From contig JAGXSZ010000031.1 of assembly GCA_018333515.1 (NCBI GenBank), forward strand, positions 81,654 through 124,978: a stretch of 43,325 bases of DNA, given 5' to 3'. The notes beneath the pieces were generated by a model that saw only the letters and a list, made by a program, of their open reading frames with translations, had not been told where the DNA came from and searched no databases. A program made the translations under genes and the position numbers. Every line of letters begins with the position of its first letter. The stretch's first letter is position 1. The stretch comes from Actinomycetota bacterium (GTDB lineage Bacteria > Actinomycetota > Aquicultoria > Aquicultorales > Aquicultoraceae). Shown here one piece after another: positions 24,065 through 32,295 of the stretch.

Positions 24065-25336
24065 GTGACAGCTCGGCTTAGATTATTTCGTAAATCCGCC
24101 TTCATCTCACCATTAACCGTTTTCATACTAATAGCGGGCGCAATGTTCCTAGCCCTCTTGTCGCCTGCTACGGTGTGGGCGGGCACGATATCGGTCAGCT
24201 CCGAGCCGGCCGCGCGAGGAAGCGTGACCCCGGGCACGGGTAAGCTGCTTATGCAGCGGCTGGTGCTGCGAACCGATGCCGGCACAGCGCAATGGTCTGC
24301 TATAAAACTGAGCGAGTTCGGAACGAGCGACGCCAGCCCCACAATCGAGGCGGTCACTATCTACAAAGAGACAAACGGCGTTGGCGACCTGCAGTTTAGC
24401 GGCACCGCCGACACGACGGTCAGCGCGTCGCCCCCCACATTCGGCGCGGATGAGACGGTCTTTACGTTCGGCGCGGCGCAGGCTTTAAGCGAAACCCCGC
24501 AGACGTTCTATATCGTCTACAAAGTAAGCAAGCTGGCGAATACCAGCGGTGGTCGAACTATCGGTTCGCGGTTGAGCGACCAGACCTATATAATCGCCGA
24601 CAGCACAGTCGGGGCCTTCACCAACCTGCAATCGAGAGAGCTGACGCTGGTCTCCTCGGCGCACGCGACCGACGCCAACCCTAGTCCCTTCTCGTCGACG
24701 ACCAACCTTTGCCAAACCTGTCACGCGGTCCATCTCGCGCCTGATTTCGGGCCCGAGTTCAACCTTACCGGCGGCGACAGGACCCGCCGGATTCTAAAGC
24801 AACCCTATTTCGAGAGCCCCGCGGTGCTCAACTACTACCCGTCCGACACCTATAACGCCCTCTGCTTTAGCTGCCATGACGGAACCGGCTCGAACATCGA
24901 TATCAAATCCAAGTACAATTCGACCAATCCCAATATCAAGTACCCTGGCCACCGCACCAAACGAGAATCGACCGAGACCGTCGGTTACAAACCGCCGAAC
25001 GCGCCGCCCAACAAGTATTTTGTCGGCACAAAATTGCCCTGTATGCTCTGCCATGACATACATACGTCGAACCGGAAAAGCCACAAGATGCTCGCCGACA
25101 AACTCTATGAATATGCGGTCGCCCAAGGCTGGCAAGACCCAAATGATAACGGCCGAATCGATTCGACAAATGACGAGATGTGCGTCGTCTGCCATATGCG
25201 CCCGAATGAGACGACACGAACCGCGATGATCGTCTTCGGCTACCGGTTGATCCTGCCCTCAAAACCAGGACATGACGCAAACATCTCGGGCTGCACGAAT
25301 TCTTTGTGCCACGGGAACGTCCACGAACTCAACTAA
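24065..25336 (+). CDS. Secreted Ig-like domain plus pentahaem cytochrome c
   Basis: 423 residues: signal peptide (cleavage near 39, VWA), an Ig-like beta domain (about 42-200) related to those in the protein at 17822, then CQTCH (near 217), CFSCH, CMLCH, CVVCH and a final CTNSLCH. The last is a CX4CH site, as in the hexahaem genes at the left end. CQTCHAVHLAPDF recalls the CHAVHLA motif of the other secreted cytochromes. GTG 24065 follows AAGGAG by ten bases. With the propeller before it and a TPR gene after it, this is the fourth copy of the module. A surface-exposed electron carrier is likely. Confidence 0.82.
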   Translation: MTARLRLFRKSAFISPLTVFILIAGAMFLALLSPATVWAGTISVSSEPAARGSVTPGTGKLLMQRLVLRTDAGTAQWSAIKLSEFGTSDASPTIEAVTIYKETNGVGDLQFSGTADTTVSASPPTFGADETVFTFGAAQALSETPQTFYIVYKVSKLANTSGGRTIGSRLSDQTYIIADSTVGAFTNLQSRELTLVSSAHATDANPSPFSSTTNLCQTCHAVHLAPDFGPEFNLTGGDRTRRILKQPYFESPAVLNYYPSDTYNALCFSCHDGTGSNIDIKSKYNSTNPNIKYPGHRTKRESTETVGYKPPNAPPNKYFVGTKLPCMLCHDIHTSNRKSHKMLADKLYEYAVAQGWQDPNDNGRIDSTNDEMCVVCHMRPNETTRTAMIVFGYRLILPSKPGHDANISGCTNSLCHGNVHELN

Positions 25337-25382
25337 GACTAAGCACGAATGACTCTTGCATGCAATACCCCGCCGCGTCTGC

Positions 25383-25388
25383 TACAAT
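25383..25388 (+). promoter_or_regulatory. Possible extended -10 promoter before the TPR gene
   Basis: TGCTACAAT fits an extended -10 element; a perfect TATAAT also occurs at 25530-25535 without a good -35. Bases 25337-25579 contain no gene. Confidence 0.3.
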
Positions 25389-25579
25389 GGTTATGGTTAG
25401 ACCTTTGTTGACGCACGACGCCTCACGCAAACCACCAATCGGTACCGAACTGCGCACGTGAGGACACGCCTGCAAAATCACAGCACGCTTAGGGCACAAA
25501 ACGGATACCCGAAGGTGTAAGCATTCCGTTATAATATGGGCGCCGCATAGTAAATCGTAGTTTTTTCGGAGGAATTAGC

Positions 25580-26371
25580 TTGGGCAAGCGCGCTTCAATC
25601 AGAAAGGATCGGACGCAACGAATACAACCCGGTATCGGTAAAGCGGTCGTCATAACGCTCGCCGTGCTGATTTTAATATCGCTATTAGGGGTGGGCGTAA
25701 GATTCTTCTCGAAAGGGCCCGCAACCGATTTAGCCCCCCAACAAAATGCCGACCAGCCGATTATCGATGGTAAGCAAGCAATCATAGAGAAGTACAATAA
25801 AGGCGAGTTCGTCGAGGTCATCCCAAGCCTGGAGAAGTATCTCTCAGGAAACCCGAACGACCAAGAAGTGCGGGAACTTCTGGCGTCGGCGTATCTCTTG
25901 AGCGGCAACGGGGCCCGCTCGGTCCAGGAATACCAGACCATCCTCAAGTCAAAACCCGGCGATGCTGATACCCTATATAAAATCGGCGTAGTCTTGCAGC
26001 ACATGGACAGGGGCAACGAGGCGATAACTTACCTCAATCAAGCGGTTAAGGCAGCGCCGGATGTGATTCTTTTCCACTCCGAGTTAGCCAGAGCCAACAC
26101 CAGGGCGAAGTTTTACCGAGAAGCTATCGAAGAATGGAAGATAGTCCTCAATCTCCTGCCTCCCGCCGACAAGGCCAGGGCAAGCGCGCTCGCGGAGGTC
26201 GCAAATGTCCACATACTCCAAGGCGAATTCGCGCTCGCCAAAGAGGCTATCGCGAACGGCTTGAAGATCGAGCCGGCGAGCGACGCGCTTTTAGAGCTTG
26301 AAAAAAAACTAGGTGGACAAATCCAGGTCGAGCCGGCGCCGAGTTTAGAGGAGACCGCCGGTGGAAATTAG
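25580..26371 (+). CDS. Membrane-anchored TPR protein
   Basis: 263 residues: basic head, one anchor (about 22-43), then TPR repeats (about 66-235; VRELLASAYLLSGNGARSV, TLYKIGVVLQHMDRGNEAI, FHSELARANTRAKFYREAI) and a short acidic tail. TTG 25580 lies seven bases past GGAGG. It overlaps the Ig-rich surface protein gene by 11 bases, so the two are co-translated. That coupling suggests the TPR protein helps export or display its partner. Confidence 0.8.
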   Translation: MGKRASIRKDRTQRIQPGIGKAVVITLAVLILISLLGVGVRFFSKGPATDLAPQQNADQPIIDGKQAIIEKYNKGEFVEVIPSLEKYLSGNPNDQEVRELLASAYLLSGNGARSVQEYQTILKSKPGDADTLYKIGVVLQHMDRGNEAITYLNQAVKAAPDVILFHSELARANTRAKFYREAIEEWKIVLNLLPPADKARASALAEVANVHILQGEFALAKEAIANGLKIEPASDALLELEKKLGGQIQVEPAPSLEETAGGN

Positions 26372-28661
26372 ACAGCTTCGCCCGTTGTGCTTGCGCTCAC
26401 TAAAACTTCTAATCGCCGTCTTCTTGATCATCACGGGCGCTCAAGGCTCGGCGGCGGCGAGCCAGGTTATAGTAAACGGCTCCTTCGAGAAGGACCTCGG
26501 TGAATGGCGGGTACGTGAGGTGACCAAGGGAGCCGTCTTCCAGTGGGATGAGGCCGGAGCCGGCGCCGATGGCGGGGCTCTTTTCAAGACGACAGGCCGG
26601 AGCCGGCGGGGTGAGACGCAAGCCAGCCAAAACAAGTGGGTTCATATCGAGTCCGGAAGCCGAGGCTTGCTAAGATTTTCATGGAAAAAGAATTGGTCGG
26701 CAATCCTCCCGATAGAGCACAAAGTCTACGTCAACCTGATAAAACCCGACCAAACCGTCGCGTCGATTTGGTCGAACAAGACGCTCCTCAACGACAACAC
26801 CTGGCGAGTCGAGTCGATAGACGTCAGCCGCTTTCTCGACCAGAAGGGGCAGTATTCCCTGGTAGTAGGAGCGTCTTTTGAGAACGGCAAGGCCAACAAC
26901 GCCGCCACTTACGCATGGTTCGACAACGTTAGCCTGGAAGTCTCGAACAGCATGCTCAAAGGACCAAAGACCTCTTTTTTAATGCCGTCCGGCCGCGATA
27001 AGATAGTCGGCAAAACATACCTGGTCACAGGTATCGCTCACGACGATATCGGCGTCTCGAAAGTGCGGGTGGCTATCGAGCGCCTCTACGACAACACCTA
27101 CTGGAACGGAAATAGCTGGGTGGCGACCGAGTTCTGGAACGAGGCTAAGTCTTCCGGTTCCAGCGGAAACACCGTCGCGTCCTGGAGGTATAAATGGCAG
27201 TTGCCGACGAGCGATGGCGCCCTCTACAGGCTCTACGCGCGCACCGAGAACATCACTTCAAACACCGAGCTGACACCGGCTGAAAGTATCGCCCAGGTCG
27301 ACAATGTCGGCCCGACCGGCAGCATCTATGTCGAAGGCGAAGCCGAGTACGTAAATACCGAAGCGGTACGGATCGATATCGATATAAAGGGCGCGACTAA
27401 GATGCGATTCAGCGCGGACGACGCGAAGACTTGGTTCCCCTGGGAAAGCTACAAGGCATCGAAGAAGCTGACACTGCCGGAAGGCGACGACACAAAAATC
27501 GTCACCGCGCAATTCAAGGACGACTCCGGCAACAGCTACCAGATATCCGATAGCATCATCCTCGACACGACGCAACCGGTGACCAGGCATATCTTCCCCG
27601 CGCAAAAAGCCAAGAATATCTCGACAGATTCGAGCGTCGGCGTGGTGTTCTACGAAAAGATGGCTCCCTGGAGCTTCCGGAACGACGGCACGGAACTCGG
27701 CTCTACCTTCTATCTCAAGCAAGGTTCGCGCTGGGTGGCGGCTAAGGTATCATATGACGACAAAACCAAGACCGCGAAGCTCGTCCCTTACGGCCCGCTG
27801 GATTCAGGCACGACCTATACTGTCCACCTTAAAGACCTGATTAAGGATAAGGCCGGCAATTCGCTTGCCGCTAATTTTTCGTGGGACTTTACGACCAGCG
27901 GCTCATACACGTCCCTTTTTAAGGAAACGGTCGGCGCCGTGGGCGGCACTATTCATGGCGGCGACCAATCGATAAGCCTCGAAGTGCCCGCCGATGCGCT
28001 GACGGCGGAGACACTCCTCACCATCGAGGAGCTGAGAGATAAGAAAGTACCCCCGATGAAGGGTATGACCAGGTATAGCCCGGTATACCAGCTGTCGCCC
28101 AAAGAGCTTCCTTTCAACACGGCGGCGCTGCTGAAAATAAAATACAGACAGGATGAAGTCCATAATCCGACCGAGCTGCGACTAGTCTCCTTCGATGAAG
28201 AACGGGAGAAGTGGTTGCCGGTGCAAAACGCGGTAATCGACCTGGTCAACAGCCAAATAACAGCCAAAATAACAAAACTGATGACCGTCACCGTGACCGC
28301 CCAGGACGATGCTTCACCGCCCTCGACCACTATTATAGCGCCGACCGGCGCCTCTGAGATTACGGGAAGACTCTTCAATATCTTCGGCGTATCGCGCGAC
28401 AATTCCGGTATCGCCCGCCTGGATATATCGATAAGGCGCCAATCCGACAACGCCTACTGGACCGGCTCCGAGTGGCAGCCGACGGAAGTTTGGCTGAAAA
28501 CAAAGGTGGTAACCGAGAAAGACCGCTCCAAGGCAACCTGGTCTTACGGTTGGCGGCTCCCGGACAACAAGTTCACGGTCTATGAGATACGCGCTCGCGC
28601 GACGGACAAGAGCGGCAACGTGGAGTCAAACGCCGACCTGGTACGGGTACGGTTGAGGTAG
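26361..28661 (+). CDS. Large secreted Ig-rich surface protein
   Basis: 766 residues: signal peptide (cleavage near 33), a jelly-roll or carbohydrate-binding-like N-terminal domain (about 35-195; VNGSFEKDLGEW...YAWFDNVSLEV), an Ig-like module (about 210-320), an intermediate domain, an SbsA/Big_5-like domain (about 410-515; TQPVTRHIFPAQKAKNISTD), a ZU5-like domain (about 520-630; ISLEVPADALTAETLLTIEE) and a second copy of the Ig module (about 655-766). The two copies share YWNGNSW/YWTGSEW and W(R/G)LP motifs. No haem sites. GTG start after AGGAG. Likely an adhesin or sheath protein displayed with the cytochromes; the ligand is unknown. Confidence 0.75.
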   Translation: MEIRQLRPLCLRSLKLLIAVFLIITGAQGSAAASQVIVNGSFEKDLGEWRVREVTKGAVFQWDEAGAGADGGALFKTTGRSRRGETQASQNKWVHIESGSRGLLRFSWKKNWSAILPIEHKVYVNLIKPDQTVASIWSNKTLLNDNTWRVESIDVSRFLDQKGQYSLVVGASFENGKANNAATYAWFDNVSLEVSNSMLKGPKTSFLMPSGRDKIVGKTYLVTGIAHDDIGVSKVRVAIERLYDNTYWNGNSWVATEFWNEAKSSGSSGNTVASWRYKWQLPTSDGALYRLYARTENITSNTELTPAESIAQVDNVGPTGSIYVEGEAEYVNTEAVRIDIDIKGATKMRFSADDAKTWFPWESYKASKKLTLPEGDDTKIVTAQFKDDSGNSYQISDSIILDTTQPVTRHIFPAQKAKNISTDSSVGVVFYEKMAPWSFRNDGTELGSTFYLKQGSRWVAAKVSYDDKTKTAKLVPYGPLDSGTTYTVHLKDLIKDKAGNSLAANFSWDFTTSGSYTSLFKETVGAVGGTIHGGDQSISLEVPADALTAETLLTIEELRDKKVPPMKGMTRYSPVYQLSPKELPFNTAALLKIKYRQDEVHNPTELRLVSFDEEREKWLPVQNAVIDLVNSQITAKITKLMTVTVTAQDDASPPSTTIIAPTGASEITGRLFNIFGVSRDNSGIARLDISIRRQSDNAYWTGSEWQPTEVWLKTKVVTEKDRSKATWSYGWRLPDNKFTVYEIRARATDKSGNVESNADLVRVRLR

Positions 28662-28673
28662 GCGTCCTGACTT

Positions 28674-30329
28674 CTAGGAAGCTTTAACGGCCAGGGTCGA
28701 GGAATAAAACTGGTGGTTATTTCTGCCCTGTTCTTTGGCGTAATACAGGGCTGCGTCCGCGTTCTTAAGAAGAAAACGCGCGTCTTGGCCATGATTTGGA
28801 TAGAGACTGATTCCGATACTAGTCGTGATATGGAATTCGTGTCCATCTAAATCAAATGGTGGCCTCATAGCTTCAAAGATTTTCTGAGCGACTTGCGACG
28901 CATCTTTTGCGCAATCTATCTGCGTCAGGAGCAATACAAACTCGTCGCCGCCGAAACGGGCGATAAAATCACTTTCGCGGAGGCATTCTTTTAGCCTGCC
29001 GCTAACGTCTTGCAATAGCTGATCCCCCACGCAATGCCCGAGCGTATCGTTGACCGTTTTGAAGTTATCCAGGTCAAGAAAGATTACAGCCATCATTTCC
29101 TGGTTTCGTTGCGCCAGCATTATCGCCGAGTTGAGCTGTTCGGTAAAGAACATTCGATTGGGCAGGTCGGTCAGTGAATCATAATAAGCCATATGCTCGA
29201 TGATCTTTTCGCTTCTCTTACGCTCAGTGATATCACGTGAAATACCTAGCACGGCGCTTATCTCTCCCGCCTCATTACGGATAGGAGTCAATCTCGTTCC
29301 AATCCAAAGCTCTCCCCTCGCTAACGGCAGTGCGCTCTCGCCATAGAACGGTTTGCCGTGTTTCATAACATCGCCGAGACTCTCCCCAAGCTGCCGTGCG
29401 GTCTCAGGCGGGAAAAAGTCTTCGACTGAAAGGCCTACGGCTTCGTCCTGATTAAGCCCTATATGCTCAGAGACGAAGTAATTTACATATTCGATATATC
29501 CGTCTCTATTTATGATGAAGATCATGTCATGCGCCGCTTCGGCCAGTGTCCGGTAGCGTTCCTCGCTTGCCTTAAGAGCCTCTTCGGCGCGTTTGCGCCG
29601 GGTGATATCTTCAAAGCTTTCGACGCCGCCGACTATATTGCCCTTCTCGTCTCGGAGCAGATCGAGGTTTTTCGCGGCCGTAAGAAGCGCCCCGTCTTTT
29701 CTGCGGATCGTGCATATCTTGCCGATAATAGGCTCGACGAGTTCGCATTGGAACAGGCCGCATTTCGTCGAGCACGGCGACATGGCAAAGACAGTGCAAT
29801 TCTTGCCCATGACCTCCTCGGCACGATAGCCGGTGATTTCCTCGGCCTGCTTATTGAAGCTGGTAATGTTGCCGTTTGTGTCCACAGTGAAGATAGCGCT
29901 CGGTACAAGCCTGAATATATGCTCGGCCCAATCCCTGGAAGCACGAAATGCCTGTTCGGTCTTGCGCCGCTCAGTGATGTCGGTGACGATGAGCAGGCAC
30001 GCCTCCTTGGCGTCATACACAGTCGAGCTTCCCCTGATCTCAACCGGAATCAAAGTCCCGTTCTTGCGGCGCAAAGTCGCGTCGCAGACAAAATTTTGCC
30101 CCTGCCGCGATTGATTCCGTGTCGAGGCGCTATGTTCGGATAACGACGCCCCGGAATCGAGTCGTTCGACATTCATCCCTATTAGGTCTTTAGCCGGATA
30201 ACCGGTAAGCTCTTCCGCCTTTTTGTTCGCTTCCAGCAAAACGCCCTTCTCATCGAGGAGCAAGACGGCTATGTTCGCACCGTTGATGACCGTTTGATAT
30301 CTATTTTGGGACGATTGATTACTCGACAT
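28674..30329 (-). CDS. Diguanylate cyclase, PAS-PAS-PAS-GGDEF
   Basis: 551 residues, no membrane segment, so cytosolic. Three PAS domains (about 8-120, 130-245, 255-372), each ending in a DIT(E/R)R linker, then GGDEF (about 378-540). The catalytic GGDEF is intact at 460-464, and RESD at 451-454, five residues upstream, is the product-inhibition I-site. It should make c-di-GMP from two GTP. The second PAS holds a cysteine cluster (C178, C186, C190, C195, C206; CSTKCGLFQC) that could bind metal or sense redox state. ATG 30329 follows AAAGGAGG. It converges on the surface protein and may tune surface or cytochrome functions. Confidence 0.92.
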   Translation of the reverse strand: MSSNQSSQNRYQTVINGANIAVLLLDEKGVLLEANKKAEELTGYPAKDLIGMNVERLDSGASLSEHSASTRNQSRQGQNFVCDATLRRKNGTLIPVEIRGSSTVYDAKEACLLIVTDITERRKTEQAFRASRDWAEHIFRLVPSAIFTVDTNGNITSFNKQAEEITGYRAEEVMGKNCTVFAMSPCSTKCGLFQCELVEPIIGKICTIRRKDGALLTAAKNLDLLRDEKGNIVGGVESFEDITRRKRAEEALKASEERYRTLAEAAHDMIFIINRDGYIEYVNYFVSEHIGLNQDEAVGLSVEDFFPPETARQLGESLGDVMKHGKPFYGESALPLARGELWIGTRLTPIRNEAGEISAVLGISRDITERKRSEKIIEHMAYYDSLTDLPNRMFFTEQLNSAIMLAQRNQEMMAVIFLDLDNFKTVNDTLGHCVGDQLLQDVSGRLKECLRESDFIARFGGDEFVLLLTQIDCAKDASQVAQKIFEAMRPPFDLDGHEFHITTSIGISLYPNHGQDARFLLKNADAALYYAKEQGRNNHQFYSSTLAVKAS

Positions 30330-30380
30330 GCTGCCTCCTTTAGTGTTATATCGGCAGTATTGCGATTCGCTAAATCCTGT

Positions 30381-30408
30381 TTTACCCGCTTATTCATAGG
30401 AGGGTAAA
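30381..30408. repeat. Inverted repeat upstream of the diguanylate cyclase
   Basis: TTTACCC (30381-30387) and GGGTAAA (30402-30408), 14 bases apart, lie about 50-80 bases before the cyclase start. Possible operator. The rest of 30330-30580 shows no gene. Confidence 0.35.
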
Positions 30409-30581
30409 TCTTGCACGGTTCGACTTTTTAAGGCCGACATCACACACTCCAAGCATTAGCGGTACGGAAGCGGTGCCGGCGACGGGCTGACCCGGCGGAT
30501 ATGCTCTCCGGAATATCTAGAACTTGTCATCTGCGCTCGCATAACATCGCTCGGGGCGCAACTTTTTGGCGTAAAAGCAAG

Positions 30582-30611
30582 AAGCCGCCAACTTCTTGCT
30601 GGCGGCTTTTG
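30582..30611 (-). terminator. Hairpin terminator next to tRNA-Phe
   Basis: AAGCCGCCA pairs with TGGCGGCTT around an eight-base to nine-base loop. It lies about 20 bases past the 3' end of tRNA-Phe; a T run follows on the + side, so it may work in both directions. Confidence 0.6.
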
Positions 30612-30630
30612 ATATTTATACCGTTACAAG

Positions 30631-30706
30631 TGGTGGCCGGGGACGGACTTGAACCGCCGACACGGGGATTTTCAGTCCCCTGCTCTACCAACTGAGCTAC
30701 CCGGCC
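30631..30706 (-). tRNA. tRNA-Phe (GAA)
   Basis: 76 bases including an encoded CCA. Acceptor GGCCGGG pairs with CCCGGCC; D-arm AGCTCAGTTGGTAGAGC; anticodon loop CTGAAAA with GAA; T-arm GGTTCAAGTCC. Confidence 0.97.
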
Positions 30707-30863
30707 TTTTTCAAATATTAAGACCGACATTTAGCCGGTCTTATAGCTACCTTAATAGATTACGAGAATCGATAGAAAAAATCAAGGTTTATGGCATTTT
30801 CACGCATTATCACCTGCATAATGCGTGACGGCGGCCTGCGCTACATAGCTTTTCTGTGAAATC

Positions 30864-30892
30864 CTGACATTATCCCGTGTATTGGCTATGAT
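30864..30892 (+). promoter_or_regulatory. Promoter of the radical SAM gene (leaderless)
   Basis: CTGACA (30864-30869), 17 bases, TATGAT (30887-30892). ATG 30899 lies six bases past the -10 box, so the mRNA should start at the start codon; no ribosome site is present. Confidence 0.65.
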
Positions 30893-30898
30893 GTAATT

Positions 30899-32179
30899 AT
30901 GCCCGAAACAGCGGTCGTCTTTATAACCGGAAATAACAATAAATACAGCTTGGCCGCTCTAGTCGGAGCGCTCGAAAGCACGCCCTCGACCGCCGCCGTG
31001 CCCGTCCATTTCTTGCCGGGAAAAAACCTTGAGCTGCTTTGCGAGAGCATCCGGCCCTTAGCCGAGATCCACGAGCGGCTGCTCGTCTGTTTTTCATTCG
31101 CCACCACCGGCATAGTCGCCGTACACACAATATTGAGAGCGCTACGTATGCATTTAAACCCAAGTGGCATCGTCTACATGGCGGGCGGCCCACACCCCAC
31201 CGGCGACCCCGCAGGGACACTAGCGCTCGGTTTCGACATCGTCGTCGTCAGCGAGGGCGAAGAGAGCTTGCCCGAGCTGGTGGCCGCGCTATCCGCGGGT
31301 AACCCTGTCGACGAGATAAAAGGAATCGCGCTTCAGCGCAACGGCGAGGTCTTAAAGACGGCAAAGAGGCCGCCGGTCGAGCTCGACCGGTTCGCCCCGT
31401 TTTCGGTGGCGCGCAACCGACTCTCCCCTATCGAGATTAGCCGCGGCTGCCCGTTCGCGTGCCGGTTCTGCCAAACATCCTACATCTTCGGCACCAGGAT
31501 GCGCCACCGCAGTATCGACGAGATAACAAAACACATCGCCCTTAGCAAAGCCAACGGCACGCGCGACTTCCGGTTCATCTCGCCCAACGCCCTCGCTTAC
31601 GGCTCGGCCGATGGACGGAGTGTCGATTTTGAGGCGATTGAAGAGCTGCTCAGAGCCGCTTCGGCGATTACCGGGCGTGAACACCTCTACTTCGGCTCGT
31701 TTCCGTCGGAGGTGCGCCCAGAGGCCATCTCTAAAGAAGCCCTCGAGCTTATCACGACCTATGCAGCGACCAAGATGGTCGTCATCGGAGCGCAGAGCGG
31801 AAGCCAGCGTATTCTGGACAGCTTAAACCGGCGCCACACCGTAGATGATGTCAGCAAAGCCGTCGCGCTCATCCTCGAAGCGGGGCTAACCGCGAGTGTC
31901 GACTTTATCTTCGGGCTGCCCGGCGAGACCGACGACGACAAACGGCTCTCTATAGAGATGATTGAAGAGCTCACCGCGATGGGCGCGCGCGTCCACAGCC
32001 ACACATTCATACCGCTTCCGGGAACGCCCCTTGCCGAGAGCGCGGCCGGTGTGGTCGATGAAGAGCTCGCCCGCTACCTGAGCCGCCTGGCCAACAAGGG
32101 ACTCCAGTTCGGACAGTGGAAAAAGCAGCAGCGCCTCGCCGAAGAGTCGACTAGCTTTAGAAGCGGTTTTACCGGTTAG
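30899..32179 (+). CDS. B12-binding domain/radical SAM protein
   Basis: 426 residues. The N-terminal third (about 1-135) has the alpha/beta pattern of a cobalamin-binding-like domain (VYMAGGPHPTGDP, VVVSEGEES), but no DxHxxG motif. The radical SAM core follows, with CPFACRFC (CX3CX2C) for the 4Fe-4S cluster and GLPGETDDD and PLPGTPL blocks typical of B12-dependent and MiaB-like members. It resembles the small TIGR04013-type family, whose substrate is unknown to me. The start is ATG 30899, at or next to the predicted transcription start. A terminator follows, so it is a single-gene unit. Confidence 0.85.
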   Translation: MPETAVVFITGNNNKYSLAALVGALESTPSTAAVPVHFLPGKNLELLCESIRPLAEIHERLLVCFSFATTGIVAVHTILRALRMHLNPSGIVYMAGGPHPTGDPAGTLALGFDIVVVSEGEESLPELVAALSAGNPVDEIKGIALQRNGEVLKTAKRPPVELDRFAPFSVARNRLSPIEISRGCPFACRFCQTSYIFGTRMRHRSIDEITKHIALSKANGTRDFRFISPNALAYGSADGRSVDFEAIEELLRAASAITGREHLYFGSFPSEVRPEAISKEALELITTYAATKMVVIGAQSGSQRILDSLNRRHTVDDVSKAVALILEAGLTASVDFIFGLPGETDDDKRLSIEMIEELTAMGARVHSHTFIPLPGTPLAESAAGVVDEELARYLSRLANKGLQFGQWKKQQRLAEESTSFRSGFTG

Positions 32180-32188
32180 CTGCTATTT

Positions 32189-32209
32189 GGCCCGCCTGGG
32201 CGGGTCTTT
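32189..32209 (+). terminator. Terminator of the radical SAM gene
   Basis: GGCCCGC pairs with GCGGGTC around a four-base loop and is followed by TTT. Confidence 0.75.
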
Positions 32210-32222
32210 GCCGTTTTCGGCG

Positions 32223-32251
32223 TTCACGAAGAGCCAAACTTTGTGTATGAT
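32223..32251 (+). promoter_or_regulatory. Promoter of the Nudix gene
   Basis: TTCACG (32223-32228), 17 bases, TATGAT (32246-32251), the same -10 as the radical SAM gene. Confidence 0.5.
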
Positions 32252-32295
32252 GAGAAATAGACGCGCATCGAATTAGCAGCCAAGGAGTGGTAATC

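Noticed and set aside
24065-24700. Separate gene for the Ig-like part of the pentahaem protein
   Set aside because: No stop, ribosome site or restart between the Ig-like part and the first haem site; the signal peptide is only at the N-terminus.
29463-30143. 226-codon open frame on +
   Set aside because: Antisense to the PAS region of the diguanylate cyclase.
30501-30695. 64-codon open frame on + next to tRNA-Phe
   Set aside because: It runs through the tRNA gene and the terminator hairpin.
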